From Paenimyroides aestuarii (GTDB lineage: Bacteria; Bacteroidota; Bacteroidia; Flavobacteriales; Flavobacteriaceae), in contig NZ_CP102382.1 in assembly GCF_024628805.1 (NCBI RefSeq), positions 2,356,001 through 2,420,000 on the forward strand: DNA of 64,000 nt, given 5' to 3'. Below, in pieces: positions 60,302-64,000 of this stretch. The position numbers and the translations under genes were made by a program. The notes under the pieces were generated by a model. It was not told where the DNA came from. It did no database searches and worked only from the letters and a program-made list of their open reading frames with translations. How positions within the stretch are numbered: position 1 is the first letter of the stretch; each line of letters starts with the position of its first letter.

Positions 60302-61081
60302 ATGAATGCCACTAGAATTACATACATTTTTATACTTGTATATTTTACAGCACAAGCTTCTTTTTCACAGAAGCTAGTGACTATTGACTATACCTCATAT
60401 TATGATTTTAACTTTCCCAAAAAAATACCTTCACAGTTAATTTACAATAACGACGAGTCAATTTTTATAGAGTATATAAGCAAATCTGAAGATTGGGATA
60501 GTCAAAATGTAACAGACAGTATTCTAGGGATTTCATTAGCAGGTTTTGACAACGTATATAATAGTCCCATCACTTCTGAGAATTTCTTTTATCGTATAAA
60601 TACCCAGCCACAAACAGTTATGTTTAATGAGATCTATAAAGGACAAAACGCTTGGATAAAAGATGAATTTGAAAAAATAGAATGGAAAATAACAACAAAA
60701 ACCAAAAATATTGCAAATTTGAAATGCTATAAAGCAATAGCAAACTTTAGAGGTAATGTTTGGAACGCTTGGTTTTCGTATGATTTGCCAGGATCTTTTG
60801 GTCCTTGGAAACTTTCTGGTTTACCAGGTACCATTTTGCAGGCAAGCACATCAAATAAAAAAATTCAGTTTATAGCAAATAAAATCAGCTATTCAAATGA
60901 ACCGATTACAATAACGCCCGTAGTAAAAAATGATCTTGTTAAGTTTAAAGATTTTATTGAATATAAATACAATCTAACTCCAAATACAGACTTTAGTCGT
61001 GGAGAATTACCTCAAAATATACTTTTTAGAGATCCCTTAGAACCAAATTACGAATGGGAAGAACAACCTAAAAAACAATAG
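60302..61081 (+). CDS. GLPGLI family protein, array member 5 (GLPGTI variant)
   Basis: A 259-residue GLPGLI protein with signal peptide MNATRITYIFILVYFTAQA. Core: CYKAIANFRGNVWNAWFSYD, LPGSFGPWKLSGLPGTILQA: the signature is GLPGTI instead of GLPGLI. C-terminus EWEEQPKKQ. It is the first member followed by the shared 160-bp junction and a small secreted frame. Confidence 0.9.
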   Translation: MNATRITYIFILVYFTAQASFSQKLVTIDYTSYYDFNFPKKIPSQLIYNNDESIFIEYISKSEDWDSQNVTDSILGISLAGFDNVYNSPITSENFFYRINTQPQTVMFNEIYKGQNAWIKDEFEKIEWKITTKTKNIANLKCYKAIANFRGNVWNAWFSYDLPGSFGPWKLSGLPGTILQASTSNKKIQFIANKISYSNEPITITPVVKNDLVKFKDFIEYKYNLTPNTDFSRGELPQNILFRDPLEPNYEWEEQPKKQ

Positions 61082-61207
61082 CATATTTATAGTATTTTAA
61101 CATAATTAATTGTATTTTGATTTTGTAATTTGTAATTTCAATTTTTAAGTGCATTAGCTTGCGTAGCTTTTGCTGGGAGCAGTTTTGATTCTAATAAGAT
61201 TGTTAAA
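61049..61207 (+). repeat. Junction repeat, copy 1 (GLPGLI 3' end, spacer, small-protein leader)
   Basis: About 159 bases starting at the codons for YEWEEQPKKQ, through the stop, the spacer and the leader of the small frame (LSALACVAFAGSS). It is nearly identical to copies at 62218 and 63450. Sequence on both sides is diverged. Confidence 0.85.
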
Positions 61208-61456
61208 GATGATAATTGTATGGCAATTACTAAAGAAACAACAAATGAACCAGTAGAGTTTAATAAACCTTGTAAAATTGAGGTAAGGGTAAGAGATCGA
61301 GAAGGGAATCATTCTACACAATTTGCAGGGTCAGTTGGAAACGTGTCTTTATCAGATTGTGATGGAATAAGAGTTCGTTTTGAAGAAGATCTTAGAGCGA
61401 AAGGATATACTTTTGCAGAAGAAGATGTGACTTTGACATGGGGTGTTAGCCAATAA
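61136..61456 (+). CDS. Small secreted-protein-like frame 1, no canonical start codon
   Basis: The frame is open for 106 codons after an in-frame TAA at 61133-61135. It begins with a signal-peptide-like hydrophobic leader FLSALACVAFAGSSFDSN and continues into a mature part with two cysteines 29 residues apart (PCKIEVRVRDREGN ... SLSDCDG). No ATG, GTG, TTG or near-cognate codon lies before the leader; the first ATG (61220) is inside the mature part and would remove the leader. The mature sequence aligns with frames 2 and 3 but is divergent. In this copy the -1 position of the likely cleavage site is Asp instead of Ala. Function unknown. Confidence 0.5.
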   Translation, partial: FQFLSALACVAFAGSSFDSNKIVKDDNCMAITKETTNEPVEFNKPCKIEVRVRDREGNHSTQFAGSVGNVSLSDCDGIRVRFEEDLRAKGYTFAEEDVTLTWGVSQ

Positions 61457-61466
61457 ATACTAATAA

Positions 61467-61503
61467 AATCAATATTAGTGCTATTTTAGCACTAATATTG
61501 ATT
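61467..61503. terminator. Long perfect hairpin after small frame 1
   Basis: A perfect 17-bp stem (AATCAATATTAGTGCTA with its reverse complement) and a TTT loop, 10 bases after the stop. No U-run follows. It may act as a terminator or mRNA-protecting structure. The next gene's start (61516) is 12 bases beyond the stem. Confidence 0.65.
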
Positions 61504-61515
61504 AATAACTTATAT

Positions 61516-62250
61516 ATGAGAAAATTAATATTAGTTAGTTTATTTTGTTTAGTTTACAATATACTACATTCCCAAAAGCAATATAACTATTTATTTTATG
61601 TGGATAACACCGTACGAACAGGGGCGTTGCTATTTAACGAAAAAACAAACACTGCAGAATATATTGACAAAATGGAGAATCTTAAATCGACCAAAGCTGA
61701 AGGAAAACCTGTTTTTACAGTTTCTGTAGATGGATTTAATGATTTTGTGTATTACAAAAAAAACGTCAATGAATTGAATTATACTTATGAATTACTTAAG
61801 ATACCCTATTTTATAAATGATTCTACAATAAATATAAATTGGGAATTGCATTCCGATCAAAAAGAAATTCAAGGTTTAAACTGTAAGAAAGCCACCACCT
61901 TTTTTAGAGGTAGAAAATGGACTGTTTGGTATTGCCCAGATATACCGGTGGTTTACGGACCTTGGAAGTTTTATGGCTTACCCGGTTTGATGGTAGAAGT
62001 AACTGAAGATACTAATAGGTTTGCTTTTGTCTTAATAGAAATATTAGAAAAACCAACTGCGGTTTTACCCAACTTAAACCTTTCGAAACACAAACAAATT
62101 GATCTAAAAACATTTGATGAAATTTTTCATGATGCCATGAATTTAAAAGATCTTAAAAATTCAAGAGGTTATGTTATTGAAGGCGAACCTTTTAAAAGGC
62201 AAGGCATCGAACTCCTCTACGAATGGGAAGAACAACCTAAAAAACAATAG
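61516..62250 (+). CDS. GLPGLI family protein, array member 6
   Basis: A 244-residue GLPGLI protein. Signal peptide MRKLILVSLFCLVYNILHSQ. Core: CKKATTFFRGRKWTVWYCPD, IPVVYGPWKFYGLPGLMVEV. C-terminus EWEEQPKKQ. The frame could open at a TTG at 61498, but this lies inside the upstream hairpin, so the ATG at 61516 is chosen. It is followed by a copy of the shared junction and small frame 2. Confidence 0.88.
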   Translation: MRKLILVSLFCLVYNILHSQKQYNYLFYVDNTVRTGALLFNEKTNTAEYIDKMENLKSTKAEGKPVFTVSVDGFNDFVYYKKNVNELNYTYELLKIPYFINDSTININWELHSDQKEIQGLNCKKATTFFRGRKWTVWYCPDIPVVYGPWKFYGLPGLMVEVTEDTNRFAFVLIEILEKPTAVLPNLNLSKHKQIDLKTFDEIFHDAMNLKDLKNSRGYVIEGEPFKRQGIELLYEWEEQPKKQ

Positions 62251-62376
62251 CATATTTATAGTATTTTAACATAATTTTTTGTATTTTGATTTTGTAATTT
62301 GTAATTTCAATTTTTAAGCGCATTAGCTTGCGTAGCTTTTGCTGGAAGCAGTTTTGCTTCGAATGAAGTTGTTAAT
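62218..62376 (+). repeat. Junction repeat, copy 2 (GLPGLI 3' end, spacer, small-protein leader)
   Basis: About 159 bases. Compared with copy 1, differences include TAATTTTTTG for TAATTAATTG and AAGCGCAT for AAGTGCAT. The missing start codon before the leader is shared with the other two copies. Confidence 0.85.
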
Positions 62377-62628
62377 GTAGTATCTAAAGTTGAGACTAGT
62401 ATAGACTCTAATTATTTTCAAGACGATAATGGTTTTACTTACTGTACAATAACAATTACTGTATCAGACCAAGATGGAAACGTTGTAGATCAAAGAACTT
62501 TTTTTAGAATAGTTTCTGGTACTGGTTATGCTGGGGCAATTAATTGTGCTGCAACAGGTGCTGAATTAGCAGCACAAATAAGTAAGAACATTACCCCTGA
62601 TGGTCACATACCTCTTATGTTTCAATAA
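62305..62628 (+). CDS. Small secreted-protein-like frame 2, no canonical start codon
   Basis: An in-frame open stretch of 107 codons after a TAA at 62302-62304. The leader FLSALACVAFAGSSFASN matches frames 1 and 3. The mature part has two cysteines (FTYCTITITVSDQDG and AINCAATGAEL) with 33 residues between them, plus a central GTGYAG. It lacks any in-frame start codon. The first methionine codon is next to the C-terminus, so no shorter product is possible; unless a start is supplied by recombination or frameshifting, it is silent. Confidence 0.5.
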   Translation, partial: FQFLSALACVAFAGSSFASNEVVNVVSKVETSIDSNYFQDDNGFTYCTITITVSDQDGNVVDQRTFFRIVSGTGYAGAINCAATGAELAAQISKNITPDGHIPLMFQ

Positions 62629-62635
62629 TTATCAT

Positions 62636-62660
62636 GTGCTAGCAATTAAATTGCTAGCAC
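62636..62660. terminator. Perfect hairpin after small frame 2
   Basis: An 11-bp stem (GTGCTAGCAAT with its reverse complement) with loop TAA, 7 bases after the stop. It lacks a U-run. The sequence is unrelated to the hairpin after small frame 1, although position is the same. Confidence 0.6.
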
Positions 62661-62678
62661 TATGTAAGATTTAACTAT

Positions 62679-63482
62679 ATGAAAAGAATTTTAACGTTAC
62701 TAGTTTGCTTATTATTTTCAACATTTTTGAGAGGTCAATACTCTTTACAAATAGAGTACAATCAAATTTTCAATACAGATTTTCCTTTAATAAGAACCGG
62801 ATTGCTTCAAGTGAATAGTAATCAATCTATTTTTGTAGATTTAATGAAAAGTAAAAGACCTATAAAGGAAAATAGTGATACGAATATTTCATACTTAGAT
62901 AACCTTTCCGACCATGAAAGATATACAGAAATAAAAGAAGGAGAAAAAATTAATTTACAGGTTGGTGGTAATTATGATCAGTATTACATGTATGACCAAA
63001 GTAAAAAGACTTTTCTGTTTACAGGTGAACTTGGCAAAGAGCAATTTCTTATTTCGGATAACTTTAATTTGCAATGGGAAATAACGAATGAAACAAAAAC
63101 GATCTCTAATTATAAGGTTTATAAAGCCTCTACAAATTTTAGAGGGCGAAATTGGGATGCATGGTTTGCTCCTGAATTGGCTTATAATTTTGGACCATGG
63201 AAACTGCATGGTTTACCAGGGTTAATTTTAGAAGCTTATGATGACAGTCATCGATATCATTTTGTAGCTATAAAAATTAAGAATGATAAAAATTTACCAA
63301 TGGAACCAAATACTCATTTTTTAAAGAAGATTGATTTTAAAAATTTTATATTGGGTAATTTTGAAATAATTGAAAATAGTGTAAACATAATTGAAAGAGA
63401 CTATGAGGTTATTAGGCATAATGTAAAGCGTAACAGTAAAGAACTCATCTACGAATGGGAAGAACAACCTAAAAAACAATAG
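62679..63482 (+). CDS. GLPGLI family protein, array member 7
   Basis: A 267-residue GLPGLI protein with signal peptide MKRILTLLVCLLFSTFLRG. Core: VYKASTNFRGRNWDAWFAPE, LAYNFGPWKLHGLPGLILEA. C-terminus EWEEQPKKQ. The first residue of the usual C-K-A motif is Val (YKVYKAS), so the cysteine seen in members 1, 4, 5 and 6 is absent. It is followed by a third copy of the junction and small frame 3. Confidence 0.9.
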   Translation: MKRILTLLVCLLFSTFLRGQYSLQIEYNQIFNTDFPLIRTGLLQVNSNQSIFVDLMKSKRPIKENSDTNISYLDNLSDHERYTEIKEGEKINLQVGGNYDQYYMYDQSKKTFLFTGELGKEQFLISDNFNLQWEITNETKTISNYKVYKASTNFRGRNWDAWFAPELAYNFGPWKLHGLPGLILEAYDDSHRYHFVAIKIKNDKNLPMEPNTHFLKKIDFKNFILGNFEIIENSVNIIERDYEVIRHNVKRNSKELIYEWEEQPKKQ

Positions 63483-63610
63483 CATATTTATAGTATTTTA
63501 ACATAATTAATTGTATTTTGATTTTGTAATTTGTAATTTCAATTTTTAAGTGCATTAGCTTGCGTAGCTTTTGCTGGAAGCAGTTTTGCTTCTAATGAGA
63601 TTGTTAAAGA
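63450..63610 (+). repeat. Junction repeat, copy 3 (GLPGLI 3' end, spacer, small-protein leader)
   Basis: About 161 bases, identical to copy 1 through the spacer (AATTAATTGTATTTTGATTT) and with only a few changes in the leader. Again no start codon precedes the leader. Confidence 0.85.
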
Positions 63611-63836
63611 AGTAGAAGCAAACAAAAGTTCAAATGTGAATTTAGATTTTGATGCTGCTCCTTGTAGATTTAGTATTTGTGTTTACCATCCTGAAACGGG
63701 AGAAGCTATCTACGGTTTCGATTATGTTGGAACAGCAGGAAGTGCTGACGATTGTTTTGAAAAAGGCTTAAGAAAACAAGAGGAACTTAGTATTGAGTAT
63801 CCCGGAATGAACATAAGTATGGATATAATAAATTAA
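63537..63836 (+). CDS. Small secreted-protein-like frame 3, no canonical start codon
   Basis: An in-frame open stretch of 99 codons after a TAA at 63534-63536. The leader FLSALACVAFAGSSFASN is followed by a mature part with a cysteine in APCRFSICVYHPETGE and a second in SADDCFEKGL, with 29 residues between them. A third cysteine (SICV) lies between. The first ATG (63636) is inside the mature part. It is followed by a terminator with a U-run, unlike frames 1 and 2. Confidence 0.5.
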   Translation, partial: FQFLSALACVAFAGSSFASNEIVKEVEANKSSNVNLDFDAAPCRFSICVYHPETGEAIYGFDYVGTAGSADDCFEKGLRKQEELSIEYPGMNISMDIIN

Positions 63837-63846
63837 CAAAAAAAGA

Positions 63847-63873
63847 GAGGGAAGTTTAATTCCCTCTTGTTTT
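63847..63873 (+). terminator. Terminator after small frame 3
   Basis: A 7-bp stem (GAGGGAA with TTCCCTC) with a 6-base loop, followed by TTGTTTT, 11 bases after the stop. Confidence 0.75.
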
Positions 63874-63889
63874 AATAAATAAATTAATA

Positions 63890-64000
63890 ATGAAAAAAAT
63901 TTTTATATACAGTTTATTTTTTTTAGTCATAAAAACTTGGGGGCAAAATAATAAATTAGTTGTTAAATATGATATTCTATATCAGACAACTAAAACGTTA
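63890..64000 (+). CDS. GLPGLI-like protein, array member 8 (3' truncated by window edge)
   Basis: The first 37 codons of another exported protein: signal peptide MKKIFIYSLFFLVIKTWGQ followed by NNKLVVKYDILYQTTKTL, which resembles the start of the mature part in the other array members (YKITYKRF, LKITYKQF, LLIEYLQV). The GLPGLI motif itself lies beyond the window, so membership is inferred from start pattern, spacing and position. Confidence 0.7.
   Translation, partial: MKKIFIYSLFFLVIKTWGQNNKLVVKYDILYQTTKTL

Noticed and set aside
61220-61456. Small frame 1 as a 78-residue cytosolic protein starting at ATG 61220
   Set aside because: This start lies inside the mature part, removes the conserved leader and has no counterpart in frame 2, which has no ATG until its last codons. 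The three frames are better explained by one common leader.

Overview
The window reads as a low-GC chromosome segment from a member of the Flavobacteriaceae (phylum Bacteroidota). The evidence is the family content (GLPGLI proteins, DUF6048/DUF6452, DUF389, GxxExxY, YwqK-type MORN protein, FatA-like thioesterase, a Ktr/Trk pair), the absence of Shine-Dalgarno-like leaders, and many upstream boxes of the Bacteroidota promoter form TAnnTTTG. I cannot name a genus with confidence. No tRNA, rRNA, CRISPR array, insertion sequence or prophage was seen.

Layout. 1-13.7 kb is housekeeping: the end of yidC, an FAD oxidoreductase, a MORN-repeat protein, mnmA, a metallo-beta-lactamase fold hydrolase, a Crp/Fnr regulator, a nitronate monooxygenase-like enzyme, acs, dapD and the translation operon thrS-infC-rpmI-rplT. 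13.7-23.1 kb is a surface polysaccharide locus: FemAB-like transferase, DegT-type sugar aminotransferase, a Wzx-like flippase, a left-handed-helix acyltransferase, an FdtA-type ketoisomerase and five glycosyltransferases. 23.1-45.2 kb is mostly minus-strand core genes: ftsE, a tightly overlapped five-gene unit (ion channel, miaA, acyl-ACP thioesterase, lipoprotein, outer-membrane protein), an exonuclease/GIY-YIG fusion, yggS, a GxxExxY gene, DUF1015, 3-hydroxyacyl-CoA dehydrogenase, a Gfo/Idh/MocA oxidoreductase, pcm, smpB, an ABC1 kinase, clpC, sucC, a divergent AAA+ protein and a heptosyltransferase-like protein. 46.2-47.9 kb holds a SatD-type regulator preceded by three 28-bp tandem repeats. 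48.4-53.5 kb is an ion homeostasis operon (nhaA, DUF389, trkH, trkA). 53.7-56.4 kb has a membrane J-domain protein and the DUF6452/DUF6048 pair.

The most unusual region is 56.6-64.0 kb, a same-strand array of at least eight GLPGLI-family genes. Three of them (60.3, 61.5 and 62.7 kb) are each followed by a small, secreted-looking protein with two alignable cysteines. Gene ends, intergenic DNA and signal-peptide regions are nearly identical between units, while the mature parts have diverged, as expected for a cassette array shaped by recombination. All three small reading frames are open through a signal-peptide-like leader, yet all three lack any usable in-frame start codon, at exactly the same place. 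This is the best candidate for an undescribed system. It could be a diversifying secreted-protein array, a set of silent donor cassettes, or a lineage of genes that lost their starts and were homogenised.
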